Assembly (NCBI GenBank): GCA_045541915.1
Contig: JAZQJZ010000019.1
Coordinates: forward strand, 29,753 to 93,752
Direction of reading: 5' to 3'
Length of the DNA: 64,000 nt
Source of the DNA: RGIG5579 sp045541915
GTDB lineage: Bacteria; Bacillota; Clostridia; Oscillospirales; SIG627
Shown: one piece after another, positions 39,645 through 48,713 of the stretch
How positions within the stretch are numbered: position 1 is the first letter of the stretch
How the letters are laid out: every line of letters begins with the position of its first letter
Notes under the pieces: generated by a model
What the model was told of the DNA's origin: nothing
What the model saw: only the letters and a program-made list of their open reading frames with translations
The model's database searches: none
Position numbers and translations under genes: made by a program

Positions 39645-40891
39645 AAGAAACACAAACGATCCTCAAGGAAGCAAAACAGGCCAGCCTTGTGATCAACCGC
39701 CTCTCTTCCGGGGAAAAGAACCGCGCTTTGGAAGAGGTGGCCAAGGCCATTTTGGATCAAAAAGAAGAAATCTTAGAGGAAAACGAAAAGGACCTGGCAG
39801 CGGCAAAGGGTGTGATTTCAGATGTGATGCTGGATCGCTTGCGCCTGACCTCTGACCGGATCCAAGGAATGGCAGATGGGATTTGCGCCCTTGTTTCTCT
39901 GCCGGACCCGGTGGGAAAGGTATTGCGTGAGTTCAAAAGGGAAAACGGCCTTACCATCCGGAAGATCTCTTCTCCCTTGGGCGTTGTGGGGATCATTTAC
40001 GAATCCCGTCCCAATGTGACCAGCGATGCGGCAAGCCTTGCCATCAAAAGCGGAAATGCCTGCGTTCTTCGCGGCGGAAAGGAAGCGTACCGATCTTCTG
40101 CTGCCATTGTCCGCGCCATGCAAAAGGGTCTGGAAAAAATGGGCCTTCCCAAAGAGGCGGTTTCGCTGGTAGAGGACACCACCCGCCAAAGCGCCACGGA
40201 AATGATGCGCGCCGAGGGGTATTTGGATATGCTCATTCCCCGTGGCGGTGCCGGATTGATCCGGGCTTGTGTGGAGAATGCCACCGTTCCCTGTATTCAG
40301 ACCGGAACCGGCATCTGCCATATTTTTGTTTCTGATAAGGCGGATCTGGGAAAGGCCATTGACATTTTGGAAAATGCCAAATGCAGCCGCCCGTCTGTTT
40401 GCAATGCCGCTGAAGTGTGTCTTGTGGCAAAAAAAGTGGCTGATCGCTTTTTGCCAATGGTGCACGAGACTCTGGTCAAAAACCGAAAAGAAAACCCTGT
40501 GGAGCTACGTCTTTGCCCAGCCGCAGCGAAGATCATCCCCGGTGTTCCGGCTGGGGAGAAGGATTTTGATACGGAATTTTTGGATTATGTTTTGGCCATT
40601 GGCGTGGTAGAGGATGTGAAAGAGGCCGCGGAGCACATTCGGCTTCATTCCACCGGTCACAGCGAAGCCATTGTGACGGAGGATGCAAAGGAAGCGGAAT
40701 GCTTTGTTCAACTGGTGGATAGCGCAGCGGTGTATGTGAACGCTTCTACACGCTTTACCGACGGCGGAGAATTTGGCCTTGGATGTGAAATGGGAATTTC
40801 CACCCAGAAGCTTCACGCACGGGGACCGATGGGCCTGGAGGAGCTTTGCACTTACAAATATGTGATTTCCGGAAACGGAACTGTCAGATAG
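39641..40891 (+). CDS. proA: Glutamate-5-semialdehyde dehydrogenase
   Basis: NADPH-dependent reduction of glutamyl 5-phosphate to the semialdehyde. The 416-residue product has the aldehyde-dehydrogenase-like fold, with PLGVVGIIYESRPNVTSDAA, the Cys nucleophile region KCSRPSVCNAAEVCL, and the end MGISTQKLHARGPMGLEELCTYKYVI. Overlap with proB by 4 nt fits channelling of the unstable intermediate between the two enzymes. Confidence 0.97.
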   Translation: MKETQTILKEAKQASLVINRLSSGEKNRALEEVAKAILDQKEEILEENEKDLAAAKGVISDVMLDRLRLTSDRIQGMADGICALVSLPDPVGKVLREFKRENGLTIRKISSPLGVVGIIYESRPNVTSDAASLAIKSGNACVLRGGKEAYRSSAAIVRAMQKGLEKMGLPKEAVSLVEDTTRQSATEMMRAEGYLDMLIPRGGAGLIRACVENATVPCIQTGTGICHIFVSDKADLGKAIDILENAKCSRPSVCNAAEVCLVAKKVADRFLPMVHETLVKNRKENPVELRLCPAAAKIIPGVPAGEKDFDTEFLDYVLAIGVVEDVKEAAEHIRLHSTGHSEAIVTEDAKEAECFVQLVDSAAVYVNASTRFTDGGEFGLGCEMGISTQKLHARGPMGLEELCTYKYVISGNGTVR

Positions 40892-40900
40892 GAGATCAAA

Positions 40901-41698
40901 ATGAAAATTGGATTTATCGGTACCGGCAATATGGGAGGCGCTCTTGCCAGAGCTGTGGCAAAATCCCCCCTTTGCTCCGGCATTTCTCTTGCGGATTTCC
41001 AGGTGGAAAAAGCAAAGGAATTGGCAAATGAAATTTCCGGCTGTGTGAAGGATAACATCACCCTTTGCCGGGAGTGTGATCTGGTTTTTCTTGGGGTAAA
41101 GCCTCAGGTTTTGCCTGAGTTACTGAAAGAAATTGCTCCCGTTGTGAAGGAAAGAAAGGGAGATTTGACCCTGGTGTCTATGGCGGCCGGGGTTTCTCTT
41201 GATTCCGTTTTGAACCAAGTGGGGCAGGATGTTCCTTTGATCCGCATTATGCCCAACACCCCTGTTGCAGTGGGAAAAGGGGTGATCGTATATTGCTGTC
41301 GGAATGTGGCAGAAAAAATGGAAGCGGATTTTGCTTCTGTACTTTCCTTCGGTGGCATTGTGGAAAAATTGGAAGAGAATAAAATTGACGCGGCCAGCGC
41401 ACTCCACGGATGCGGCCCGGCCTTTGTGTATCTTTTTATCGAGGCTCTTGCCGATGGCGGCGTGGCTTGCGGTCTTCCGAGAGACAAGGCTCTTTCCTTT
41501 GCAGCCGCCACCGTTCGCGGTGCCGCTGAAATGGTGCTGGAGACGAAAAAGCATCCCGGAGAGTTGAAGGATGCAGTCTGCAGCCCCGGTGGAAGCACCA
41601 TTGAGGGTGTGAAGGCTCTGGAGGAGAGCGGATTCCGCGGCGCAGCAATGGACGCTGTGGACGCCGCCTATCAAAGAACCCTGGAGCTTGGAAAATAA
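40901..41698 (+). CDS. proC: Pyrroline-5-carboxylate reductase
   Basis: Final step of proline synthesis. The 265-residue product has the dinucleotide-binding start KIGFIGTGNMGGALARAV, IRIMPNTPVAVGKG, and the C-terminal signature KDAVCSPGGSTIEGVKALEESGFRGAAMDAV. It lies 9 nt after proA with AGGAG. All three proline genes are therefore together and intact. Confidence 0.97.
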   Translation: MKIGFIGTGNMGGALARAVAKSPLCSGISLADFQVEKAKELANEISGCVKDNITLCRECDLVFLGVKPQVLPELLKEIAPVVKERKGDLTLVSMAAGVSLDSVLNQVGQDVPLIRIMPNTPVAVGKGVIVYCCRNVAEKMEADFASVLSFGGIVEKLEENKIDAASALHGCGPAFVYLFIEALADGGVACGLPRDKALSFAAATVRGAAEMVLETKKHPGELKDAVCSPGGSTIEGVKALEESGFRGAAMDAVDAAYQRTLELGK

Positions 41699-41728
41699 GA
41701 GTGAATCTGAACTTGGGAAGGGAATAAA

Positions 41729-42823
41729 ATGAACCAAACACCGCCTGAAAAAAGAAGTATCAACGAGCAGCTCTATTCCAACTGGAAAAACTGGAGTTTT
41801 CCCATGGAAGGACTGCATTTTTACGATCCCAGAAAAGCACCCTTTCGCTTGTATGGCCTGGAGCCTTGCAAGGAGGGGGAGCCCTTTCGCCGTATGCCCT
41901 GGCAAGTGGCACACCAGGTCAGTTGGAAGGTGTATTCTCTGCACACCCATACCGCCGGCGGAAGAGTGCGTTTTGTCACCGACTCCGACCGCGTGGTGAT
42001 CGATGCTTCCTATGATCTTTTGGAAGCCCGTCCTCATATCTCCCTTTTGTGCAGCGTGGGCTTTGACCTTTATGTGGAAAAGGACGGAAAGGATGTTTAT
42101 TACAACGATTTTCTGCCTCCCCTGGATTGTGAAAAGGGATATCATGCCCAAATCACCTTCAAAACCCGTGAAAAAAGAGTTATTACCATCTATTTCCCCT
42201 TGTATAACGATGTAAAAGATTTGAAGATCGGATTGAACGAGGATGCTTTGGTGGAGGAAGCACCGGGCTATGCCGGGGAAAAGCCGCTTCTATTTTACGG
42301 CTCATCCATCACCCAGGGAGCAAGCGTTGCCAGGCCCGGCTTGGGATATCCTGCGCAGATCGCAAGAAAATTGAATATGGACTTTCGTAATCTTGGCTTT
42401 GCCGGCTCCTGCAAGGGAGAACAAGTGATGGCAGACTATCTTGCCACCCAGGAAAGCAGTGTCTTTATTTTGGATTATGATCATAATTCCTCCAGTCCCG
42501 AACAGCTTTCCTCCAATCATTACGATGTATATCGCACCTACCGGGAGAAAAATCCTGATACGCCCATTCTTCTGGTCACCCGACCTGCTTGCCGCCCCTT
42601 TTCTCCTGCTGTGCTGGGAAGACGCCAGGTGGTAATGCAAACCTATCTGCGGGGAATTGAACAGGGAGATCAGAATCTCTATTTTGTTGACGGATTTTCC
42701 TTCCTTTGTATGGACGATCGCCTTGCCGCTACGGTGGATGGAACCCATCCCAACGATCTGGGCCAGTTCCGTATGGCAGAGATCATCGGTGAAACCATCC
42801 GTCAGGTTTTAAATAAAAAATAA
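41729..42823 (+). CDS. SGNH/GDSL-family hydrolase
   Basis: The 364 residues have an N-terminal beta-rich domain (about 1-180) and a C-terminal SGNH esterase domain. Block I is YGSSITQGA (catalytic Ser) and block V is DGTHPNDLGQFRMA (catalytic Asp and His), typical of carbohydrate or acyl esterases. No signal peptide is visible, so it is probably cytosolic. It follows proC by 30 nt with no terminator between, so it is likely in the proline operon, though no functional link is evident. GGGAAGGG precedes the ATG. Confidence 0.85.
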   Translation: MNQTPPEKRSINEQLYSNWKNWSFPMEGLHFYDPRKAPFRLYGLEPCKEGEPFRRMPWQVAHQVSWKVYSLHTHTAGGRVRFVTDSDRVVIDASYDLLEARPHISLLCSVGFDLYVEKDGKDVYYNDFLPPLDCEKGYHAQITFKTREKRVITIYFPLYNDVKDLKIGLNEDALVEEAPGYAGEKPLLFYGSSITQGASVARPGLGYPAQIARKLNMDFRNLGFAGSCKGEQVMADYLATQESSVFILDYDHNSSSPEQLSSNHYDVYRTYREKNPDTPILLVTRPACRPFSPAVLGRRQVVMQTYLRGIEQGDQNLYFVDGFSFLCMDDRLAATVDGTHPNDLGQFRMAEIIGETIRQVLNKK

Positions 42824-42826
42824 AAC

Positions 42827-42861
42827 AAAAAAGAAGACACGAATTCGTTTCTTCTTTTTTT
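42827..42861. terminator. Bidirectional terminator
   Basis: AAAAAAGAAG and CTTCTTTTTTT arms with an inner ACGAATTCGT palindrome. It lies between the SGNH hydrolase gene (+) and the carboxypeptidase gene (-). Confidence 0.82.
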
Positions 42862-42864
42862 GCC

Positions 42865-44046
42865 TTATTGATCGTATCCTCTGTAAAGACTGTCAATGCC
42901 AAAATACGTTTCCATGGTGATCCAATCTCCGTTGTTGTAAAGGATTTGGGCCAGCTCCGTTCCCACATAGCGATAATGCCAGGGCTCGAAAACATAGCCG
43001 GTCTCATTTGTTTTGCCTTCGGGATAACGGAGGATAAATCCGTACTTGTAGGCATTTTCATTCAGCCAAGCTAACGCTTCTGCGATTCCCGGCTTTGTCA
43101 CCTCAGAGGAACTGGAGGTCACAAGATCCAGACCAAGCCCCGTCTGATGCTCACTGTGTCCGGGTCTTGCGGAATAGGTCAACGCGTTTTCCAGACTATC
43201 CCGTCTCACATAATCACGGAAGATCCAGTCCTGATCAAACCAGGAGCGGTACGCGCTTTTTACCTTGAGATTCAAGCCTTCCTTGCTGGCAGCCGACTGC
43301 ATCTTGGAATAAGCTGTGGCTGTTTCATCGCTCATCCAGTTGGAGGTGTAGGTCTTGGGGAGGGAATAGGTTTTGTTGGCAATCAAATAGCCATCCACAT
43401 AGGCAATGCCGCCCACCACCTTCAATTCGTGTCCGGTGGCGGTGGTATAAACCCCGTCCACCAGCTTTCCGTTTTCATCATAGGGCATGGAAAGAACGGT
43501 GAGAACAAATTCCTTTTGCGCTACGTTTCCCGTGCTGTCCTGCGCAGTGAAAAAAAGGGTATATACGCCGGGCTTTGTCAGATCGTACTCTCCGGTGAGA
43601 GTGACGCGGCAAATCTCCCCATTGTCATCCACTGCCGAAGCATCCTTTAACAGATCCGGGGTTTCTCCGGCCATAATGGAAAGGGAATCCGGCGCGGTGA
43701 TGGTGGGAGCAATATCATCGAAAAACTCGATCACAAGGGATTGCTCCTGGATGGTTCCCAGTCTGGTTTTGATATAAAGGGTAATTTGGCGGCTTCCGGC
43801 GCTGTTGGCGTCAAAGGTTTCCTCCTGGTTCTGAAGAGAACCGTTTTTCACTTCTGTTACCAGATCGGAAAGGAGCACCTTTTGTCCCACCGGAAAACGG
43901 GTCACTTGGGAAAGAATTACCACCGGCTTTTGGAACAGATACAAAAGAGTCAGCGCCAAGCAGGCAAAAAACAGCAATGTTATAACGGAGGTCAGAAGAT
44001 TTTTCTTTCTTCTTTTCCTTGGTTTTACCATATTTTTTGTATTCAT
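42865..44046 (-). CDS. VanY/LAS-type D-alanyl-D-alanine carboxypeptidase
   Basis: Membrane-anchored zinc peptidase of 393 residues: basic N-terminus (KPRKRRKKN), one hydrophobic anchor (about 17-38), a linker, an Ig-like/DUF5011-type domain (IAPTITAPDSLSIMAGETPDLLKDASAVDDNG to AQKEFVLTV), then the peptidase domain. Zinc and catalytic residues lie in PGHSEHQTGLGLDL (His, Asp) and EPWHYRYVG (Glu, His). It trims peptidoglycan stem peptides outside the cell. The ATG at 44046 overlaps the galE stop (ATGA), so it is the last gene of DUF1846-galE-vanY. Confidence 0.92.
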   Translation of the reverse strand: MNTKNMVKPRKRRKKNLLTSVITLLFFACLALTLLYLFQKPVVILSQVTRFPVGQKVLLSDLVTEVKNGSLQNQEETFDANSAGSRQITLYIKTRLGTIQEQSLVIEFFDDIAPTITAPDSLSIMAGETPDLLKDASAVDDNGEICRVTLTGEYDLTKPGVYTLFFTAQDSTGNVAQKEFVLTVLSMPYDENGKLVDGVYTTATGHELKVVGGIAYVDGYLIANKTYSLPKTYTSNWMSDETATAYSKMQSAASKEGLNLKVKSAYRSWFDQDWIFRDYVRRDSLENALTYSARPGHSEHQTGLGLDLVTSSSSEVTKPGIAEALAWLNENAYKYGFILRYPEGKTNETGYVFEPWHYRYVGTELAQILYNNGDWITMETYFGIDSLYRGYDQ

Positions 44047-45035
44047 TTTTTCATATAATTCCAACCGTGAAGGCACATGTCTTCGATGGTGTATTTGGCT
44101 TTCCATCCCAAGAACTTTTCCGCTTTTTCCGTGTCGGCATAGCAGCTTGCAATGTCCCCCGGTCTGCGAGGAGCAATGCGGTAATTGACCTTTACGCCGC
44201 TGGCCTTTTCAAAGGCGGCTACCAATTCCAGAACACTGGTGCCCTGGCTGGTGCCCAGGTTGATGGCCTCTGCACCGGTATGCTGCTTGGCATATTCCAG
44301 TGCCTTTAAGTGACCGAGAGCCAGATCTACCACGTGAATATAATCTCTGACGCCGGTTCCGTCGGGGGTGTCATAATCATTGCCGAAAACGGAAAGGCAA
44401 GGAAGAGTTCCTGCGGCCACCCGAGCAATATAGGGGAAAAGGTTATTAGGAATTCCGTTGGGATTTTCTCCGATGATGCCGGAGGGATGTGCACCGATGG
44501 GGTTGAAATAACGAAGCAAAACTACACTCCACTGAGGATCTGAGTGGGAGATATCCGTCAGAATTTGCTCCAGCATACATTTGGTCCAGCCATAGGGGTT
44601 GGTGCAGGAGGTGGGCATATCTTCCTTGAAGGGGACCGTGTTATTCATTCCGTAAACGGTGGCAGAGGAAGAAAAGACGATGGTTTTGCATCCGTGCTGA
44701 CGCATGGAATCGCACAGAATCAAGGTACCGGTGATGTTGTTGTGGTAGTATTCCAGGGGCATTTGCACTGATTCACCCACGGCCTTCAGTCCGGCAAAGT
44801 GAATGACGGCATCAATCTGATTTTCGTCAAAAATGCGGTCCAGAGCCGCTTTGTTACGAATGTCCTCCTGATAGAAAAGGGGACGCACCTTGGTAATGGC
44901 CTGAATGTCATCCAGCACCTTCACCGAAGAGTTGCTTAAATTGTCTACGATGATCGCTTCGTGTCCTTGACCGATCAATTCAACTACGGTGTGAGAGCCG
45001 ATAAAGCCCATACCGCCGGTAACGAGAATTTTCAT
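44043..45035 (-). CDS. galE: UDP-glucose 4-epimerase
   Basis: Interconverts UDP-glucose and UDP-galactose (or the N-acetyl forms). The 330 residues have GGMGFIGSHTVVEL (NAD binding), FSSSATVYG (catalytic Ser) and NPYGWTKCMLEQ (catalytic Tyr-x3-Lys). AAAGGAAA precedes the start. No galK or galT is nearby; context with a cell-wall carboxypeptidase suggests supply of sugars for envelope polymers rather than galactose use. Confidence 0.96.
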   Translation of the reverse strand: MKILVTGGMGFIGSHTVVELIGQGHEAIIVDNLSNSSVKVLDDIQAITKVRPLFYQEDIRNKAALDRIFDENQIDAVIHFAGLKAVGESVQMPLEYYHNNITGTLILCDSMRQHGCKTIVFSSSATVYGMNNTVPFKEDMPTSCTNPYGWTKCMLEQILTDISHSDPQWSVVLLRYFNPIGAHPSGIIGENPNGIPNNLFPYIARVAAGTLPCLSVFGNDYDTPDGTGVRDYIHVVDLALGHLKALEYAKQHTGAEAINLGTSQGTSVLELVAAFEKASGVKVNYRIAPRRPGDIASCYADTEKAEKFLGWKAKYTIEDMCLHGWNYMKK

Positions 45036-45056
45036 AATGTTTTTCCTTTCGAAGAT

Positions 45057-46541
45057 TCAGTTGTGAAACAGTTTTTTTGTTTGATATTCCGGATCGCAGG
45101 TAAGATTCATGCCAAGCTTCCGGAAGGTGCCGGCATCCACTTCGGTTAAGATCACCGTGGAATGAACCTCGCATCCCTTTAGAAGAGGGAGTTGTTCAAA
45201 GGCTTTTTTTGCTTTTTTGTCGTGGGCTGCGGCAATGGATAGGGCAATAAGGACTTCATTGGTGTGGAGTCGGGGATTGTGATTGCCCAGGTTTTTGATC
45301 TTCAGTTCCTGAACCGGTTCAATGACCTCTCTTGAAATGAGATCCACTTCCTTATCAATTCCGGCAAGCGCCTTGAGGGCGTTGAGAAGAAGGGCAGAGG
45401 AAGCGCCCATCAATTTTGAGGTTTTGCCCACCACGATCCGTCCGTCCGGCAATTCCAGCGAAGCAGCAGGCTGACCGGTTTCCACCTTCTTGTCTCTGGC
45501 TGCCTGGGCAAATACCCGGTCCTCCGGTGCGATCTGCGCCTTGGTCATCAAAAGTTTAAGTTTGGAAATAGCGCCGTCAGCGGGAAGACCCTTTCTCTTA
45601 TCGCACATGGCGGTAAAATACCGACGCAGAATTTCATTGTTGGAGGCGCGGCGACAGGCATCGTCATCGGTAATGCAGTATCCGGCCATATTGACTCCCA
45701 TATCGGTGGGAGATTGATAGGGAGAGGTTCCGTAGATCTTCTCAAACATGGCACGAACCACCGGGAAAATTTCCACATCCCGATTGTAATTGACCGTGGT
45801 CTGCCCGTAGGCCTCCAGATGGAACGGATCGATCATATTGACATCGTTCAGATCGGCGGTAGCCGCTTCGTAAGCCAGATTGACCGGGTGATTTAAGGGA
45901 AGATTCCAAATGGGAAAGGTTTCAAATTTGGCATAGCCGGCCTTGATGTTTTCCTTGTGCTCGTGGTAAAGCTGAGAAAGGCAAACGGCCATTTTGCCGC
46001 TTCCCGGTCCGGGTGCGGTGATGACCACAAGGCTTTTTTGCGTTTCAATGTACTCGTTTTTGCCATAGCCTTCTTCGCTGATAACCTTTTGAATATCCTC
46101 CGGGTATCCCTCAATGGAATAGTGGCGGAATACACGAATACCAAGAGCCTCCAGCTTTTCCTGGAATTTGATGGCAGAGGGCTGGGCGGCAAAACGGGTC
46201 AGCACCACGCTTCCCACAAAAAGACCGCATCCCCGGAAGGCATCGATCAAGCGGAGAGTGTCCTGATCGTAGGTGATGCCAAGATCTCCGCGGACCTTGT
46301 TCTTTTCAATGTCATAGGCATTGACCACCAGAACGATCTCAGCTTGCTCCTTCAGCTGCATCAGCATCCGGATTTTACTGTCAGGCTGGAAACCGGGAAG
46401 CACGCGTGAGGCGTGAAAATCATCAAATAATTTTCCACCGAATTCCAAATACAACTTGCCGCCGAATTTGCTGATCCGCTCCTTGATTCTTTCCGATTGC
46501 AACGTTACATATTTATCATTGTCAAACCCGAGTTTTCCCAT
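45057..46541 (-). CDS. DUF1846 domain-containing protein
   Basis: 494-residue cytosolic protein starting MGKLGFDNDKYVTLQSERIKERISKFGGKLYLEFGGKLFDDFHASRVLPGF, the hallmark of the DUF1846 family. Other conserved parts are TAPGPGSGKMAVCLSQLYHEH (P-loop-like) and NMAGYCITDD. The function is not established; a P-loop-like motif suggests nucleotide binding. First gene of the operon with galE (21 nt downstream). GGAAGGA is 5 nt before the ATG. Confidence 0.93.
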   Translation of the reverse strand: MGKLGFDNDKYVTLQSERIKERISKFGGKLYLEFGGKLFDDFHASRVLPGFQPDSKIRMLMQLKEQAEIVLVVNAYDIEKNKVRGDLGITYDQDTLRLIDAFRGCGLFVGSVVLTRFAAQPSAIKFQEKLEALGIRVFRHYSIEGYPEDIQKVISEEGYGKNEYIETQKSLVVITAPGPGSGKMAVCLSQLYHEHKENIKAGYAKFETFPIWNLPLNHPVNLAYEAATADLNDVNMIDPFHLEAYGQTTVNYNRDVEIFPVVRAMFEKIYGTSPYQSPTDMGVNMAGYCITDDDACRRASNNEILRRYFTAMCDKRKGLPADGAISKLKLLMTKAQIAPEDRVFAQAARDKKVETGQPAASLELPDGRIVVGKTSKLMGASSALLLNALKALAGIDKEVDLISREVIEPVQELKIKNLGNHNPRLHTNEVLIALSIAAAHDKKAKKAFEQLPLLKGCEVHSTVILTEVDAGTFRKLGMNLTCDPEYQTKKLFHN

Positions 46542-46599
46542 AACGTCCTTCCGATCTTTTCTTTACGTAATATTTCAAAATGTAATCAATTCAGAAAAT

Positions 46600-46628
46600 A
46601 TTATAATATATATTTTTTTGATTTTCAA
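46600..46628 (-). promoter_or_regulatory. Promoter for DUF1846-galE-vanY
   Basis: Minus strand: TTGAAA, a 17-bp spacer, perfect TATAAT, 58 nt before the start at 46541. Confidence 0.82.
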
Positions 46629-46665
46629 CATTCCTCGCAAAAAAAATGACGATTTTTGAAAGAAA

Positions 46666-46695
46666 AAAAGGAAGAAGCAAAAGCTTCTTCCTTTT
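46666..46695 (-). terminator. Terminator of ldh
   Basis: AAAAGGAAGAAGC, a four-base loop, GCTTCTTCCTTTT, with a T-run on the minus strand, 17 nt after the ldh stop. Confidence 0.9.
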
Positions 46696-46711
46696 CTTCG
46701 TTTTTCTCGGT

Positions 46712-47662
46712 TTACAGTCCAACGCTGTCCAGGGTTTCTCGGAGAACCTTGGCGCTGTTTTGCACATCCTTCAGTTCCTGTTCGGTCAAGGGGGGATCCA
46801 CTTCGCCAATGATGCCCTTGGGTCCTAAAATGCAGGGCAGAGAAAGGCAAACATCTTCCTTGATGCCGTAGCGATTGTGAGCCACGGTGGAAACGGTCAA
46901 AACCGAGGAGTTGTTGGAGGAGATGGCGTTTACAATGGTGGAAACGCAGGTGGAAACGGCAAAAAACGTAGCGCCCTTTCTCTTGATGATCTCGCCGCCT
47001 GCATCCCGGACATCCTTTTCCACACCGCGCAGAAAGACCTCTGTCTGCTCGTCGGTGTAGTGCTTGATGGCACGGCAGTACTGGCGCATATCCATACCGA
47101 TGACGCTGGTCACGCTCCAGGGGAAGGTGGAGGAGTCACCGTGCTCGCCGAATACATAAGCATGAATGTTCTTTGCGGAAACAGAAAGGCGCTGAGAGAT
47201 CATGGAACGAAGTCTGGAGGTATCCAGCATGGTGCCGGAGCCGATGACCTGGCAAGCCGGAATGCCGGAATACTTGATGAACGCATAGGTCAGTACATCC
47301 ACGGGGTTGCTCACGACCACGTACACTGCATTGGGGCAGTAGGAAGCGATCTTAGGCGCGATCTCTGCGATCAGACCGGTGTTTACGCTGGCAAGCTCCA
47401 ATCTGCTCTGGCCGGGCTTTCTTCCGATACCGGAGGTGATGACCACAATGTCGGATCCGGCTGCATCTGCATAGTCGCCGGCGTAAATATTCAAGGGGGT
47501 GGAAAAGGGAGCGCCGTGGATGATATCCATTGCTTCACCCTCTGCCTTTGCACGGTTGATATCGATCAGTACGATTTCAGAAGCAAGGCTTGCCTGTGTC
47601 AAGGTGTAAGCTACGGTTGCGCCTACATTGCCTGTGCCTAAAATGGTAATCTTCTTGCTCAT
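46712..47662 (-). CDS. ldh: L-lactate dehydrogenase
   Basis: Reduces pyruvate to L-lactate with NADH, regenerating NAD+ in fermentation. The 316 residues have ITILGTGNVGATVAYTL (NAD site), SGIGRKPGQSRLEL (substrate-loop Gln and Arg, Gln favouring pyruvate over oxaloacetate), NPVDVLTY, GSGTMLDTSRLR, and the catalytic His in FGEHGDSS. AAAGGA lies 8 nt before the ATG. Monocistronic. Confidence 0.95.
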   Translation of the reverse strand: MSKKITILGTGNVGATVAYTLTQASLASEIVLIDINRAKAEGEAMDIIHGAPFSTPLNIYAGDYADAAGSDIVVITSGIGRKPGQSRLELASVNTGLIAEIAPKIASYCPNAVYVVVSNPVDVLTYAFIKYSGIPACQVIGSGTMLDTSRLRSMISQRLSVSAKNIHAYVFGEHGDSSTFPWSVTSVIGMDMRQYCRAIKHYTDEQTEVFLRGVEKDVRDAGGEIIKRKGATFFAVSTCVSTIVNAISSNNSSVLTVSTVAHNRYGIKEDVCLSLPCILGPKGIIGEVDPPLTEQELKDVQNSAKVLRETLDSVGL

Positions 47663-47704
47663 AATAAGTTCCTTTCTCAGTATAGCATTTCTTAATTATT
47701 TTAC

Positions 47705-47733
47705 ATTTTAGTGCAAAAAAGGAAAAAAATCAA
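47705..47733 (-). promoter_or_regulatory. Promoter for ldh
   Basis: Minus strand: TTGATT, a 17-bp spacer, TAAAAT, 43 nt before the ldh start. Confidence 0.7.
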
Positions 47734-47815
47734 GTAAAAATCTCGCTTGTGGAATGTGGATTTGATATGTTGCCATTTGAAAAAAGTTATGGCACCGTCA
47801 GGCCATTCGTCTGTC

Positions 47816-47849
47816 TTTGACAAAAAAAGAGTCCTTTAAATACTATAAT
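47816..47849 (+). promoter_or_regulatory. Promoter for spoIIGA-sigE with long spacer
   Basis: TTGACA (47817-47822) and TATAAT (47844-47849) are both perfect but 21 bp apart, four more than normal. The B. subtilis spoIIG promoter has the same oddity (22 bp) and needs Spo0A. TTTGACA at 47816-47822 is one mismatch from the inverse Spo0A box TTCGACA. Confidence 0.7.
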
Positions 47850-47865
47850 TTTTTTGGAGGAAGCC

Positions 47866-48693
47866 ATGAACGAAATCATTTATCTGGATGTTTATTTTGT
47901 CATTAATTTTTTGATGGACGGTCTTTCCCTTCTCACTGCCGGTATCATTGCCTCGGAAAAATTAAAGCCCTATCGCTTGGTGCTGGCAAGTGTGTTCGGC
48001 GGCGTCACATCTTCCCTTCTTCTCCTTTTGCCATGGGGCAAGGGAGGATCCTTTTTCCTGGGATTTGCCTCTTTTCTGCCCATGATTCTCATTGCATTCG
48101 GAAGAAAATCTCCCCGGCGGCTTTTTTTCGTGTCCCTTTTTGCTTTTCTCACGTCCCTTTTTTTGGGAGGGGTTTTAGAATGGCTTACCTATTATACGGA
48201 GAAAAGGGGAATCACCCTGGGACTTTTTATTGCTTGTGTACTCTTTGCCATGGGCGGCTTTACCTTGTGGGGCGGCCGAATGCACCGGCGGCTGAAAACC
48301 TCGGTGATTTCTCTGTCCATTTTGCACCGGGGAAAAGAAGAGCAGCTTTACGGTCTTGTGGATTCCGGCTCCCTTTTAAGAGAACCGGAAAGCGGAAAAG
48401 ATGTGATTTTGCTCAAGGCGGAATATGCCTTTGATCTTCTTTCACCCATGGAATTGATCTGCTTACGGCAGGGCCAGGGGGAAGGGGTGATCCCGGTTCC
48501 GTTGAAAACCGCTTCGGGGCAGGGGTGCCTGTTTGCTTTTTGCCCACAAGAGGTGCGTTTTCATTTCCCGAAACAGAATCGAGGGAGAAAAAAAGAAAAA
48601 AGAGAAAAGAAAGAGGTCTTGATTGCCTTGGATTTTACCGGCGGCGGTTTTGCAGGGTGCCCCTGTCTGATTCCGCTGTCTCTTGTATCATAG
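47866..48693 (+). CDS. spoIIGA: Sigma-E processing peptidase SpoIIGA
   Basis: Mother-cell membrane aspartic protease that activates pro-sigma-E after the asymmetric septum forms. The 275 residues have about five hydrophobic spans in the first ~135 residues (YLDVYFVINFLMDGLSLLTAGI, etc.), then a soluble domain with the active-site LVDSGSLLREP (Asp166, DSG in place of DTG). TTGGAGG with 5-nt spacing supports ATG 47866 over an upstream TTG. The C-terminal part holds a Lys/Arg/Glu-rich stretch (GRKKEKREKK). It is followed by sigE, its substrate. Confidence 0.92.
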   Translation: MNEIIYLDVYFVINFLMDGLSLLTAGIIASEKLKPYRLVLASVFGGVTSSLLLLLPWGKGGSFFLGFASFLPMILIAFGRKSPRRLFFVSLFAFLTSLFLGGVLEWLTYYTEKRGITLGLFIACVLFAMGGFTLWGGRMHRRLKTSVISLSILHRGKEEQLYGLVDSGSLLREPESGKDVILLKAEYAFDLLSPMELICLRQGQGEGVIPVPLKTASGQGCLFAFCPQEVRFHFPKQNRGRKKEKREKKEVLIALDFTGGGFAGCPCLIPLSLVS

Positions 48694-48713
48694 ACATAAA
48701 AAAGGAGAATCAT

